NCBI RefSeq assembly: GCF_000499845.2
Contig: NC_023749.2
Span: 9,344,013-9,408,012, forward strand
DNA from: Phaseolus vulgaris
Lineage: Eukaryota > Streptophyta > Magnoliopsida > Fabales > Fabaceae
Direction: 5' to 3'
DNA: 64,000 nucleotides
How positions within the stretch are numbered: the first letter of the stretch is position 1; each line of letters opens with the position of its first letter. The notes under the pieces were generated by a model, which was not told where the DNA came from, made no database searches, and saw only the letters and a program-made list of their open reading frames with translations. Below, piece after piece: positions 11,778-21,874 of this stretch. The position numbers and the translations under genes were made by a program.

Positions 11778-11942
11778 TTATTTATGGGAAGACGTGACAC
11801 AATGTGGTCTTCGTATTTGTTGTCGAGGTCTTCGTGGAAGAGGATCATCAACGACATGTTCATCATCGTTGTTATTGGCTTCATTATGAGATGTTGGTGA
11901 TGGCATTGTGGGTCGATAGTGCATGGATGATGTTGGATTATA
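11778..11942 (-). pseudogene. C-terminal remnant of an antisense ORF in the MULE (plant mobile domain-like tail)
   Basis: On the minus strand the ORF ends with a basic tail, LPRRPRQQIRRPHCVTSSHK, preceded by an Asn/Asp-rich linker. Tails of this shape (RRPR..RRP.CGT) are what I remember at the C-terminus of plant mobile domain / PP7-long-form-like proteins encoded next to MULE transposases. Only the last 50 or so residues remain. The ORF is joined head-on to the broken start of the transposase at about 11943, so an internal deletion seems to have fused the two genes. The family assignment is inference from a short low-complexity tail. Confidence 0.4.
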
Positions 11943-13322
11943 TGCAGAACTGTAGTGCAATATATTACTCGTCCGTATGTTGTTGATGGTGTTCAAGACG
12001 AATCTAATTACATCTTAGAACGTGTCTTCTGGTCGTTCAAGCCATGCATTGAAGGGTTAAAATATTGCAAGCCCATAGTTCAAGTTGATGGCACATTCTT
12101 GACTGGAAAATATCACAGCACTTTATTGACTGCCATCAGTCAAGATGGGAACCGAAACATTTTTCCATTAGCTTTCGCCATTGTTGAAGGTGAAACAAAG
12201 GAAGCCCTTATATGGTTTTTCCAATTGTTACGAGCATATGTCACACCTCAGTCAAATTTATGCATGATTACGGATAGAGGAACAGTAATATTATCAGCAT
12301 TACAATCTCCAAAAGTTGCTTCCGAAGATGGTTTAACCTCAGTGTATTGCATACGCCATATAGCATCCAATTTCAATAAGAGGTTTAAAAATGTTGACTT
12401 AAAGCGGAAACTAATCAACATGGGTAAACATTTCTTAACTTCAATCACACACTTCAAACATTTCACAACATTTTTCTTTAATACCTTTTTTGAAATTCTT
12501 ACAGGTTATGAAATGAAGCAGCCAACTCTACAAGCAAAGTTATAAGCTATGCGAGCAGAATTTCCACAGGCAGTCTCTTGGATTGATCAAATACCATTGA
12601 AAAAATGGACACAAGCCTATGATGGGGGCAAGAGGTACGGACATATGACAACAAATCTTGTTGAAAGCATCAACTCCGTTTTGAAAGGGTCCCGATCCTT
12701 ACCGATTTGTGCTTTGGTTAAGACCATATTTGAAAGAACAAATGCTTGGTTTGTTGAACAAGCGACCAAAATGCAATGCATGTTGCGAGCCGAACATGAA
12801 TTCCCAGATGATATAGTCGCTCTACTACGAAAGAATGAAGCACAATCTGCTATGTGCCATGTGCAAAGATATGACCGAGAAAATTCAGTCTTTGACGTAC
12901 AAGATATGCTGACTATCGAACATCAGCGCTACCCAATAACATTCACAGTTAAATTAAATGAATGGTGGTGTGATTGTGGGGAATTTCAAGCTTTACATCT
13001 GCCTTGTTCACATGTAATTGTTATTTGCTCATTTTGTCATTTACAGGTAACGACATTTGTGGCCCCAGTATTCAGTCTGCATAATATTTTAAAGGCTTAT
13101 GAGGTCCAATTTAATCCAATTCGAAATCAGGATTATTGGTCTACTTACATGGGACCAAATTTCTTACCTGACCCCATCATGCGTCGACATCAACCAGGAA
13201 GACCTAACACTCAACGCATTCGTAACGAAATGGATGATTCAATTCCAAATAAGCCAAAAAAATGTTCATATTGTAGAACGGAAGGTCACAATAAAAGCAA
13301 TTGTCCGCACAAACAAGCTTAA
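11943..13322 (+). pseudogene. MULE transposase, N-terminally deleted, one premature stop
   Basis: The reading frame starts abruptly inside the conserved core at VVQYITRP and ends at 13322, roughly 430 residues against 600-800 for full MULE transposases. The MULE catalytic core is present: first Asp in IVQVDGTFL and second Asp in MITDRGTV, followed by a C-x2-H motif (YCIRH). Then come a SWIM zinc finger (WWCDCGEFQ...LPCSH), a conserved basic GRP region and a CCHC knuckle (CSYCRTEGHNKSNCPH). An 81-bp intron with GT-AG borders (12424-12504) fits the alignment; removing it restores the usual spacing at INMG/YEM. One in-frame TAA at 12543-12545 interrupts the ORF, probably from a CAA or CAG codon. 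The N-terminal MuDR DNA-binding domain is missing. Confidence 0.88.
12424..12504 (+). other. Probable intron in the MULE transposase
   Basis: GTAAAC donor after AACATGG, pyrimidine-rich tract, then CTTACAG. The length, 81 bases, is a multiple of three. The residues it would encode (HFLTSITHFKHFTTFFFN) look unlike transposase, whereas joining the flanks gives a typical MULE sequence. Confidence 0.6.
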
Positions 13323-13441
13323 TAATAAAATTCAATTCAAGTTTGATTATTAATTTCCTCATTTTCTTTATCTATGTATTTATTCATTCATAACACTCTT
13401 AGAACATTCATTTTCTTTATCTATGTATTTATTCATTCAAT
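13323..13441. other. Spacer between MULE transposase and right inverted repeat
   Basis: It contains a direct repeat of about 30 bases (CATTTTCTTTATCTATGTAT and following bases) at roughly 13360-13390 and 13409-13439. It serves as the 3' UTR of the transposase. Confidence 0.5.
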
Positions 13442-13894
13442 TCAAACATAATCCATACACAATTATCCAACTTTTTGTTCTTTAAAACTAACACTCTTAA
13501 AAAATTATATATAAAATTAATTTTTAAAATTACATAACTTACTACCCAATATATAAACAATAAAATTTAAAAAAAAATTATGACGTGGCAGAAGTCGTGT
13601 CAAGTTGGCACGACTTCTGTATGACAGGGCAGAAGTCGTGCCAAGTTGGTACGACTACAGTATGACGGGGCATAAGTCGTGCCAAGTTGGCACGACTTCA
13701 GTATGACAGGGCAGAAGTCGTGCCAAGTTGGCACGACTTTAGTATGACATAGCAGAAGTCGTGCCTAATTGGTACGACTTCTGCATATGAAGTCGTCCCA
13801 ATTAGGCACGACTTGCCTAAATTTATAATTTTTTTTAAACGGACACCATTTTGATAAAAACCAAAAAAAATAACCCCATCATGGTCAATAAACC
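13442..13894. repeat. MULE right terminal inverted repeat
   Basis: Inverted copy of 11055-11507. The same palindromic GTCGTGCC/GGCACGAC units fill 13589-13815. The outer end reads CCCCATCATGGTCAATAAACC, and the 10-bp target duplication follows directly at 13895-13904. Confidence 0.9.
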
Positions 13895-13904
13895 ATCTTA
13901 GAAA

Positions 13905-14250
13905 ATATTATTAGAAAACAAAATGTTTGTCCATGCACTCTATCTAAAAAAAATATATATTCTTAAAAACTATTAAAGAGGAGAAACTCCTTTATATTAT
14001 AAGTATAGATGCCTAGATTTAAAAATAAGAATATTTTAAAAATTAATTATGATTGAGACAATATATATACTCTTTCATTATTTCACCATGCACCATTTAT
14101 CGATAAAATTAAAATAATAAAATATAACAATAGAGAAACTAAAAGGATAAAAATACCGTCAAATGATATATAAAAAGGAAAAAATATCAGCATAATAGAC
14201 CACATATAAACGTGACAAATAAAAGTAGAAGTTCCATTAATGTTTTGTTG
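13905..14250. other. AT-rich spacer
   Basis: No gene or defined repeat was recognised between the MULE and the tandem repeat that follows. Confidence 0.4.
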
Positions 14251-14257
14251 TAATGGG

Positions 14258-14730
14258 ACATAAGTTTATGATAAAATTAAAAAATATAGATACACAAATG
14301 ATCAAATTAAAAAATATGGATACAAAGTTTATAATAAAATTAGAAAATATAGATACATATAAGTTTATGATAAAATTAAAAAATACGGATACACATAAGT
14401 TTATGATAAAATTAAAAAATACATATACACAAAAAGTTTATGATAAAATTAAAAAATAGGAGACACATAAATTTACAATGAATTAGAATGTTACAGCATA
14501 AATTTATAGTTCATTTTAATAAATATAGTTTTAATAAATACAAATACACATATAGTAACGATAAAAAAAAAAATACAGATACACATTAATGATAAAAATA
14601 AAAAAATGTGGATACTCAGTGATGATAAAAAAATAGATACACGATAATGATAAAAAAAATACAAATACAAAGTAATGATAAAAATAAAAATAAACAACAA
14701 TGACAAAAATAAACAATGTAGATACATAGG
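14258..14730. repeat. Degenerate tandem repeat (units of about 30-37 bp)
   Basis: The first half (14258-14460) holds about six copies of a unit of the type AGTTTATGATAAAATTAAAA plus ATAYRGATACACA. The second half (14560-14730) holds a looser version (GATAAAAATAAAAA...GATACACA). The ORFs that cross it on both strands are artefacts of the repeat. Confidence 0.75.
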
Positions 14731-14944
14731 CACTAGAAAAAGATATGCACAACACTGATTAGAGGATAAATATATTAAAATGACTTCGAAATTCGAATAA
14801 TGGAGGAGTCAATCTCCCATCCATATTTGTTATTAGTTCTCCATATTATATTTTTATTTTTATTGGTGACAATTTGAATTGTAAAAACTTATTTAATTTG
14901 ATTAAAATTTATATTTAATTAAAATAAAATTAAATTGAATAATC

Positions 14945-15160
14945 GGTAAATTTATCATATATTAGTACTGTTAGTTATGTTTTGATAACAATATATTAGT
15001 AGGTGCATTTACAAAGCTTATATATGTCTTCTCATATGTATTTGTACTTATTAAAATGAACTATAAATTTATATTGATAATATAAATATACAAATAATGA
15101 TATCTTTTATTCAATTTTAATATTAAACATAATTATATATAAACGATAGAAAAAATGTTT
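14945..15160 (+). repeat. Dispersed repeat, copy A
   Basis: It begins GTAAATTTATCATATATTAG and continues through AGGTGCATTTACAAAG, GTCTTCTCATATGTAT and TTTTAATATTAAACATAA. The same order of blocks is found at 30427-30632. The end (GTTTCCGCTAG) is also matched in inverse orientation near 4094. There is no coding content and the element class is unknown. Confidence 0.6.
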
Positions 15161-15179
15161 CCGCTAGTAGAAAAAGAAT

Positions 15180-17387
15180 AATAAGATTGTATTTTAGCAC
15201 ATAAAAATCTATATAAATTGTGTAGAAAAACAACCAACCAGCTTTAAGAATAAGAATTGAAGGAATAATTAAATGAGAATGTTACTGAACTAACAGACAA
15301 ATTATATATATATATATATATATATTGTATGTGTGAGTATGTAATTAGGTTTGATATGAAAGATATTATTACTATTAATTATGACTTTGTGAAGATTCTG
15401 ACAATGAAGTGTTGTTGGATGAATACGCATACTAGGCACGGTAATAGGTTACCTTGATACCTCTCTTTTCTTTCTTTTTGTTGTTGTTTTTTTCCTTTAT
15501 GTTTTTGTGGCTATGTTCCAGTGATAGCACCACTTTTTTAATCATTTCTCACCTTTTCCAAATTTAGTTTATTTGAAGGGTAGTGATAGTGGAGGACAAG
15601 CTTTTATATCCAAATTAACCTTTTTGTTTTCCTTTTCTTCTTCCTTCTGTGGATCATTGTTTTACATCAACCCTCATGCACCTTTCCTTTTTCTAAAGAT
15701 ACCCTCATATACATAACACTTCTTCAACTCACAATTTTCAATCTTGCCACTCTTCACAAGAGAGAAAAGAAAACCAAAATATGTTACTTTTTGTTTCATT
15801 CTTTGGCTAAGAATGATGAAAGAGGTTTCATTAGGAAGTGAGACCCATAAAGTAATGAACCACACCATAGTTATTTCAACTTTATTTACCTAACTCTTCC
15901 ACTAATGCCAAAAAGAAAGCTATTTTAAAAGAGTTTTTACCTAATCTCTCTACCGCCCAACTAATAGCAAAGAGATAAAAGATCATTTTTCCCTTTCCAA
16001 TTATTCAATTTTTTTATAATTCTTATTTTCTTAATTTTCTTGTATGGGTAGTGAAATATTATCTTTATTCTTCTGAATGTTCTAGTCACCTATGTTGCTC
16101 GAGATTTGATCTCTGAAGTCGAAATCCTACAAAAGATACTTCGATGTCTAAGTTAATGCTCGATATGTGGTAGGTAAAAACAATAAATATTGTTCAATGA
16201 TATGTAGGATGTAATGCATATTTATAGGATAGGCTGCAAAGTTAATGTCAATATTAAAGTAAGATTTCATATATTTGATTAAGCTAATTACTTTGTATAA
16301 AGGTTAATCATTAGTTTCTTAGGAGTCAGAGTCACATCATCCGTAATTATGTCACCAATAAAACATGTCACCAGTGAAACACTCGACCATTGGTGCGAAT
16401 TATACTCTTAATATATTTGGAAACATAAATCAATTAATACACAAAATAAATATAAAGAAATTATTACAAATAAATATATTTATGGGTTTAAACATCAAGA
16501 AAAACTAATATTAGAGAAAGAAAATAAGAAATAGTGAGATCTATAATGTTGTGATATGGAATTTGTAATGCTAATCCTTATTTACGTTAGGGTTGACATA
16601 GTAAAATTATGATGATATAAGTAAAAAATCGTAGTAATCTATATTAAATATGGAAACAAATTGAAAAATTATAAAAAAACTTATACAGATAAATAAAATT
16701 ATGGAATCAAAATTTTAATTGTGTAATTAGTAAAATATATACAAAAGTAAATTCTGAATAGAAGTTATGTATCAGTTAATGTCAAGAATAAAACTGTTTA
16801 TTTTTTAAAATGTGTAAACGAAAGTAGAATAATTTATATTAGGAGTATCGAAATCTTATTTTTTTTCCTCTAGTCTATTAAAAAAAATAGGATAAATAGT
16901 TATTGAGTATAATAAGTATTGATATAATTTATTTTTAGTATATTAAAAAAAGTACAATTCTTTTAATTTTATTAATTTTGTTTAAACTTAGTTAATGTTG
17001 AAATAAGTAAGTATATATTTAATCTTTAATAATTATTACTTATGTTTATTGAAATAAAAATTAACATTAATATGCTATTAACTTTATGTATGGAGGGAGA
17101 TGTGAATTTAATAATGTTAGGTAGTCTAGCCACATCTATTCTAAATTCACATATTTTAATTTCATATTATTAACGTTAATAGTCGCTTTAATAAAAATAA
17201 ATTTAAATCAATAAAAAAAATTATAAAATAAAAAAACCACAATCCAAACCACCAACCACATTAGAGAAAAAAACCATAAAAGAGAAGACGGAAAACTTTG
17301 TAGAGTTAAAGGAAATTTACTCTAAAACAAGTTTTAACCAACTATATTTCATCTTTATTCCATCATAATCTCAATAGTGGTAGAATA
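15180..17387. other. Intergenic sequence without a recognisable gene
   Basis: It includes a (TA)n microsatellite at about 15304-15325 and a foldback at about 17044-17200, whose arms share TGTGAATTTA and its complement. A slightly more complex stretch at 16080-16400 has no recognisable domain. Nothing coding was supported. Confidence 0.45.
17044..17200. repeat. Hairpin-forming repeat (MITE-like)
   Basis: The left arm contains ATTAACATTAATATGCTATT and ATGTGAATTTA. The right arm contains TAAATTCACAT and ATTAACGTTAATAG, in complementary order around a short loop (AGGTAGTCTAGCCACAT). No target duplication was found. Confidence 0.35.
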
Positions 17388-17652
17388 TGTAGGAATTAAT
17401 TAAAAAATAATAGAAGGTAAAAGGTATAGAAACTAATTGAACGTAATTGCACAAGATTGTAAAATTGCTGAATTGATACTTTCATTTTGATTTACTTCAA
17501 TAATATATATAATAAAATTACTGAAAGTTATAAAATATGAATACTAACAGACCCTGTAAACTTACCATTAATGCAATAATAACCGCAAAATAGTTTAAGT
17601 TTAAGGGTAATAAAATCAGAATTAATAATAATAAAATCTGAATTAATAATCA
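17388..17652 (-). repeat. 3' LTR of the copia element (265 bp)
   Basis: It shares long blocks with the other LTR, for example TTGAACGTAATTG, CTTTCATTTTGATTTACTTC and AATAATATATATAATAAAAT (plus strand). It contains an insertion of about 60 bases relative to the 5' LTR, or the 5' LTR lost it. Confidence 0.8.
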
Positions 17653-17662
17653 ACCTCCTCCC

Positions 17663-18073
17663 TTAATTCTGATTTGGAACAGCCTTCATGCCCAACATAT
17701 CTCTTAACTTGATGAAATTGATGAAAGCATCGATCTTCAATGGCTTAGTGAAAATATCTGCAATCTGATCTTCTGATCTGCAGTATTCCAATTTGATCAT
17801 GTTCTTCCCAATCTGGTCTCGCAGGAAGTGATATCGAATATCAATGTGTTTACTTCTTTGATGAAAAACCAGACTCTTTGCAAGATTAATTGCAGAGACA
17901 TTGTCAATATAAATCTTAATTGGAACATCTAGATTAGAACCAATTTGAGTCATGATATTGTTTTTCTCAATCGCCATCAATTCTTCATTCATAGCCTTTT
18001 GCCATTTGGGGTGTTGAGTGACATCTACAAGTCTCACGGGTTCTGAATCTGCAAGAAAAGCAAAGTGAACCAA
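17663..18073 (-). pseudogene. Copia RNase H domain joined to a stub of reverse transcriptase
   Basis: The ORF begins with the start of the copia RT region (HPKWQKAMNEELMAIEKNN). It then jumps within a few residues to the RNase H tail, with IYIDNVSAINLAKSL...RSKHIDIRYHFLRD and the terminal DIFTKPL motif. In intact copia elements about 250-350 residues of polymerase lie between these two blocks. The reading frame is open across the join. The deletion may therefore be a frame-preserving event or a product of recombination during reverse transcription. Confidence 0.85.
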
Positions 18074-18118
18074 ATCTCCATTGTCATTAACTTCATTATC
18101 AAGATTTACTTCGCAATC

Positions 18119-19316
18119 TTAAAGGTGTACAGGTTGTCGTTGTTGCCTTCTTGGTCGCTCCATCATAGTTGCAATTGGAGTTGCAACTTCAGGTTGAATT
18201 ACAGCTCCAGGTTGAACTGCATGTGCTTCAGGTTGAACTCCATGTGCTTCAAGAGTGACTCCATCTTCCACATCATCGTTCAAAACGTAAATATATCGTT
18301 TTTTTGAATCCATTTCAGTTATTGCATTCCATTGTCATTCTTCATCTTCAGCAAATGTAACATCGCGGCTCACAATCACCTTCTTTGTCATTGGATTGTA
18401 CAGTTTGTATCCTCCATGCTTATATCCAATGAAAATGGTCTTCACTGTCTTGTCATCCAACTTTGATCTTGCTGCCTTGGGGACATGAGCATAAATAATT
18501 GACCCAAATACCTTCAAGTGTTGCACATTGGGTTTGAATCCGCTCCATGCCTCAATCGGAGTTGTGTTAGCAACACTCCGAGTGGGTGATCTGTTTATCA
18601 AATATACAGCACATGTTACGGCCTCAGCCCAAAAGTAATTTGGCATACCTTTCGCTTTAAGCATGCTCCTCGCCATGTCCATGATTGTTCTATTCTTTCT
18701 CTCGGCAACTCCGTTGTGTTGAGGTGTGTAGGGACATGTTATGTTATGTTATGTTGCAACCCAAGTTATTCATAGTGCCTCTTCAACTCATTAGACTTGT
18801 ACTCACCTCTTCCATCACTACACACCATCTTAATTTGTCTGTCACTCTGTCTTTCAACAAATGCTTTAAATATTTTAAAGCAGTGAAATACCTTTTCAAT
18901 AGATAAATCCAGGTTTTCCTTGAAAAATCATCAATAAAGGTTAAAAAATACTTATTACCTCCGATTGATGATATGTTCATCGAGCCACAAACATTTGTAT
19001 GAACAAGCTCCAAAGGAAATTTTATGCGCCAAGACTCTTTAACAAATGGTATCCTGTGATTCTTTCCAAAAATGCAAGCCTCACACACAATTGATCAGGG
19101 TGATGAATATGGGGTAAACCATTCACTAAATTTCGTTTGGAGAGATTTATCAGGGTGATGAATATGGGGTAAACCATTCACTAAATTTCGTTTGGAGAGA
19201 TTTTCCAAACTCTGAAAATTTAAGTGCCCAAAGCGTAAATGCCACAACCACGATTCATTATTCACTATTGCATTCAAGCACTTAAAATCACCCATATGAA
19301 TATCTACTGGAAACAT
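18119..19316 (-). pseudogene. Copia integrase region, broken
   Basis: Pieces in three ORFs on the minus strand: GAG-pre-integrase (WLWHLRFGHLNFQSLENL, 19095-19316), zinc-binding end and core start (CEACIFGKNH...LVHTNVCG...FLTFIDDFSRKTWIYLL, 18783-19088) and core end (NYFWAEAVTCAVYLINRSPT...IFIGYKHGGYKLYNP, 18335-18682). A 55-bp tandem duplication at 19094-19203 disrupts the join between the first two pieces. The part at 18119-18313 is the low-complexity linker towards RT. Confidence 0.85.
19094..19203. repeat. 55-bp tandem duplication inside the copia integrase
   Basis: Two exact neighbouring copies beginning ATCAGGGTGATGAATATGGG. The second copy repeats coding sequence for the pre-integrase domain and shifts the frame (55 is not a multiple of three). 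Confidence 0.85.
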
Positions 19317-19385
19317 GCGGTTTTTTGATAAAAAAAGTTTTAAGAATCAAACTACCTTTTTTAATCAAAAATTGAGAATTGATTT

Positions 19386-19604
19386 TTAACTATGTGCATC
19401 ACGTAACTCTTTTCGGCCAACTGTCCCATACTCAACATAGATGTACCTGTGATCACCATTTTTCAATGTAATAAGAATTCGTCCTTTTCCAGTCACCGGA
19501 ACGAACCTGCCATCACCGAATTTCACTTTTGTGCGAAATGAGTCATCCAAATCTGCAAACAGCTCCTTCTGACCACACATATGATCCGTGCAACCTGTAT
19601 CCAA
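19386..19604 (-). pseudogene. Copia aspartic protease fragment
   Basis: It contains DTGCTDHMCG, the copia version of the D-S/T-G active site, followed by KVKFGDGRFVPVTGKGRI and the usual beta-rich stretch. It continues in broken frame from the zinc-knuckle region upstream. Confidence 0.8.
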
Positions 19605-19613
19605 ATACCAAGT

Positions 19614-20635
19614 CTAATTGTATGGAGTTTCATTTGATGTTGATGCCATTAGTACTACATGATCCTCTTCATCTTGTTCGTGATTACTATCTTCTTGAGC
19701 ACAATTGGCAACATGATTATCACCTTTTGATTTGCACTCATTTGCATAATGGTCGCGTTTATGGCAGTTATAACACTCCACATTTGATTTATTATACATG
19801 CCTCCTCGTCCTCCGTGTGCACGTTCACCGCACCAAGAGTTATTTGAACTTTGATTGTGATTGGAAGCAATGTTGTTTTACTCAACGCCTCCATGATTCT
19901 AGCCACCACAACCTTTGTTGGAATAACTACCACCACGTCCCCGTCCTTTGCCTCGTGAACTACTGTATTTATGATAGGAGCTACCAATTGAGGCTTGTGC
20001 TTGTAAAGCCTGTTCAATTGGTTTTTCAATCTTATTGTCATTCATCCGCTCCTCATGCGCTCATAGGGAACTAGACAATAACCTTACTGTCATTTTTGAA
20101 ATGTCATTGGCCTCTTCAATTGCGGCAACAACATGTTCAAAATTGGGAGTTAAAGATCTCAAAATCTTCTCCACCTTTGTCTGCTCCGAATGTGTTTCAC
20201 CATTGGTCTTCATCTGATTTGTCAAGGCAAGAACTTTATTTATATAGACATCAATAGTCTCTGTGGTTTCCATCTGTATCAGTTCATGTTGGCGTCTTAG
20301 GGTTTGAAGACGCACCCTCTTGATCTTGTCATCACCTTTATAATTGGTTGACAAAATGATCCAAGCCTCACTTGCAGTTGTTGCTCCTTTTATCTGTTCA
20401 AACGTCTCGTCATTCATCCCTTGATGGATGAGATACAAAGCCTTATTGTCCTTCTTCTTTTGGTCACGATGCGCTACTCATTGCACCTCAATTGCATTAT
20501 CACCTAATGCAGACATGACACTCTCAACGACATCACATAACTCATGATAATCAAACAAAACACTCTCATTTGCACACACCACCGATTGTAATTTTTTCCA
20601 TCAAGGATAGGGACTGATAATTGGGTAGAGTTCAT
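19614..20635 (-). pseudogene. Copia gag (UBN2 type) with zinc knuckle
   Basis: The original start seems to be the ATG at 20635 (minus), which gives MNSTQLSVPILDGKNYNRWC. A frameshift and a stop follow before the long piece at 20061-20438 (YLIHQGMNDETFEQI...ASEAWIILSTNYKG...LRSLTPNFEHVVAAIEE), a typical UBN2 gag. The zinc knuckle CYNCHKRDHYANEC is at 19614-19799. It packages the element RNA in intact relatives; here it is broken by several frameshifts. Confidence 0.85.
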
Positions 20636-20646
20636 GATACATACTA

Positions 20647-20659
20647 GCTCTTAATACCA
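20647..20659 (-). other. Primer-binding site of the copia element
   Basis: The minus strand reads TGGTATTAAGAGC next to the 5' LTR, one or two changes from the initiator Met-tRNA complement (TGGTATCAGAGC). Confidence 0.7.
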
Positions 20660-20661
20660 GT

Positions 20662-20857
20662 TGTAATTACTAATTGAAGAAATAATAGAGGACAAAAGGT
20701 TATAAACACTAATTGAACGTAATTGGACAAGATTGCAAAACTGTTGGACTGATACTTTCATTTTGATTTACTTCAATAATATATATAATAAAATTACAAT
20801 TAATGAAATAATAACCGTAAAATAGTTTAAAGATAATAAAATCTGAATTAATAATCA
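20662..20857 (-). repeat. 5' LTR of the copia element (196 bp)
   Basis: It aligns with 17388-17652 apart from an internal gap of about 60 bases. It starts TGATTATTAATTCAG on the minus strand. Confidence 0.8.
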
Positions 20858-21407
20858 TCAAAATCTCGCAATAAAAAATATCATTCCAAAAAAAACAAAA
20901 TTGCATATGCGACATAGAGAAGGTTTTGGAGGAAAAAAGAATTCGAACTTAGTATAGTAAAAAAATAATCATCTTTTTCTCTTTTTTTAAATACAACTAA
21001 AAATATAAAAAAATATTATAAATAAACTTTAAATTACAATAAATTTTGTTTTAAAGTCTAATTAACTACAAACATTCATCTTATTTAAGGCTTCACAATT
21101 TTAAACAAAATAAATTAATTATTAAGACTTCACAATTTTCAAAAAAAAAATGAAATTAATTGGAATAGAATATATTACTTATCTAAGATAAATATTACCT
21201 TCAATTTAATTAATCTTTTTACAATTCATTCAACTTATTTAAACTAACTACATTTATATATATATATATGGGTTTGATACTGTGTATACCAATTTATGTG
21301 TTTCTTTTCATTGTTGATAAAAAATGTTAGTTGATATATTAATTTAAATTACAAGCACTCTTAAGTTAGAATTTATTCGGATTCAAAAAGTGTTTATTTA
21401 TATTTAT
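20858..21407. other. AT-rich spacer
   Basis: No gene or defined element; short (AT)n run at about 21255-21270. Confidence 0.4.
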
Positions 21408-21710
21408 CTTTATTAAAAAATATATTAAATAAAAATTAATTTTAAAAATAAAAATAATTAATTACTATGTTGAGTAAATCAGATATTATTTTAAAGACTA
21501 AAAAATTATGATATCTAAATTAATTTTTATTATTAATAAATAATTTTTAAATTAGTATCTAATTAATTATAAATATTTTAGCTACTAACTTTAAAATCTA
21601 AATAATTGATAAGTAATTTAATATCAATTTATAAACTATTTATCAATAATAAAAATTAACTTGTATATCAATAATTTTTTTCTAATATAATATTTAATTT
21701 TTTTTATAAA
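21408..21710. mobile_element. Degenerate CACTA-type MITE
   Basis: It shares the internal block order of the MITE family: AATAAAAATTAATT, AATTAATTACTATGTTGAGT, ATCTAAATTAATTTTTATTA, TCTAAATAATTGATAA, then the complements. No CACTA ends are left, so borders are approximate. It abuts the hairpin at 21703. Confidence 0.5.
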
Positions 21711-21874
21711 AGTTTTCAAGTTAGGCATCACTACGCAACTTGACATCTCAGCTAGACTGACACCTCAAGAAACAACAATCATCTGTCATCACATAAAAAA
21801 AGTATTATTAATATATGAGGTGCTGAGATATCAAGTTCTATACTAATACCTAACATGAAAGGTTTTATATAAAA
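21703..21874. mobile_element. Hairpin MITE with about 50-bp imperfect arms
   Basis: The left arm holds TTAGGCATCACTACGCAACT, TGACATCTCAG and CACCTCA. The right arm holds TGAGGTGCTGAGATATCAAG and ACTAATACCTAA, the near complement in reverse order. Complementarity continues outward (AAAGTTTTCAAG against CATGAAAGGTTTT). It is non-coding and its superfamily is unknown. Confidence 0.6.

Larger units (their letters stand above)
11055..13894 (+). mobile_element. Mutator-like transposable element (MULE), 2840 bp, complete ends
   Basis: The element has inverted repeats of about 453 bp each (11055-11507 and 13442-13894) that match almost base for base. Both begin GGTTTATTGACCATGATGGG, and a perfect 10-bp target duplication flanks the element. 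It carries a transposase gene on the plus strand with one internal stop, and on the minus strand the tail of a second ORF. The near-identity of the two ends and the intact target duplication suggest a fairly recent insertion. The transposase lacks its N-terminal part, so this copy is probably non-autonomous but may be mobilised by a full-length relative. Confidence 0.92.
17388..20857 (-). mobile_element. Ty1/copia LTR retrotransposon, minus strand, internally deleted
   Basis: Two related LTRs flank the element: 3' LTR at 17388-17652 and 5' LTR at 20662-20857. Both begin (minus strand) TGATTATTAATTCAG and end ACA. A primer-binding site, TGGTATTAAGAGC, close to the Met-tRNA type, lies two bases inside the 5' LTR. 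A purine-rich tract, AAGGGAGGAGG, precedes the 3' LTR. Gag, protease, integrase and RNase H remnants follow in copia order. The reverse transcriptase domain is missing. The 3-kb interior has stops and frameshifts, so the element is dead. The flanking five bases do not match, so the target duplication has decayed or the ends are slightly misplaced. Confidence 0.85.

Noticed and set aside
12549..13322. Separate gene starting at the ATG after 12549
   Set aside because: It is the same frame as the upstream part of the MULE transposase, separated only by one TAA.
14253..14459. ORF with repeated KFMIKLKNTDTH units
   Set aside because: It is the translation of a tandem DNA repeat with a length near a multiple of three; not a credible gene.
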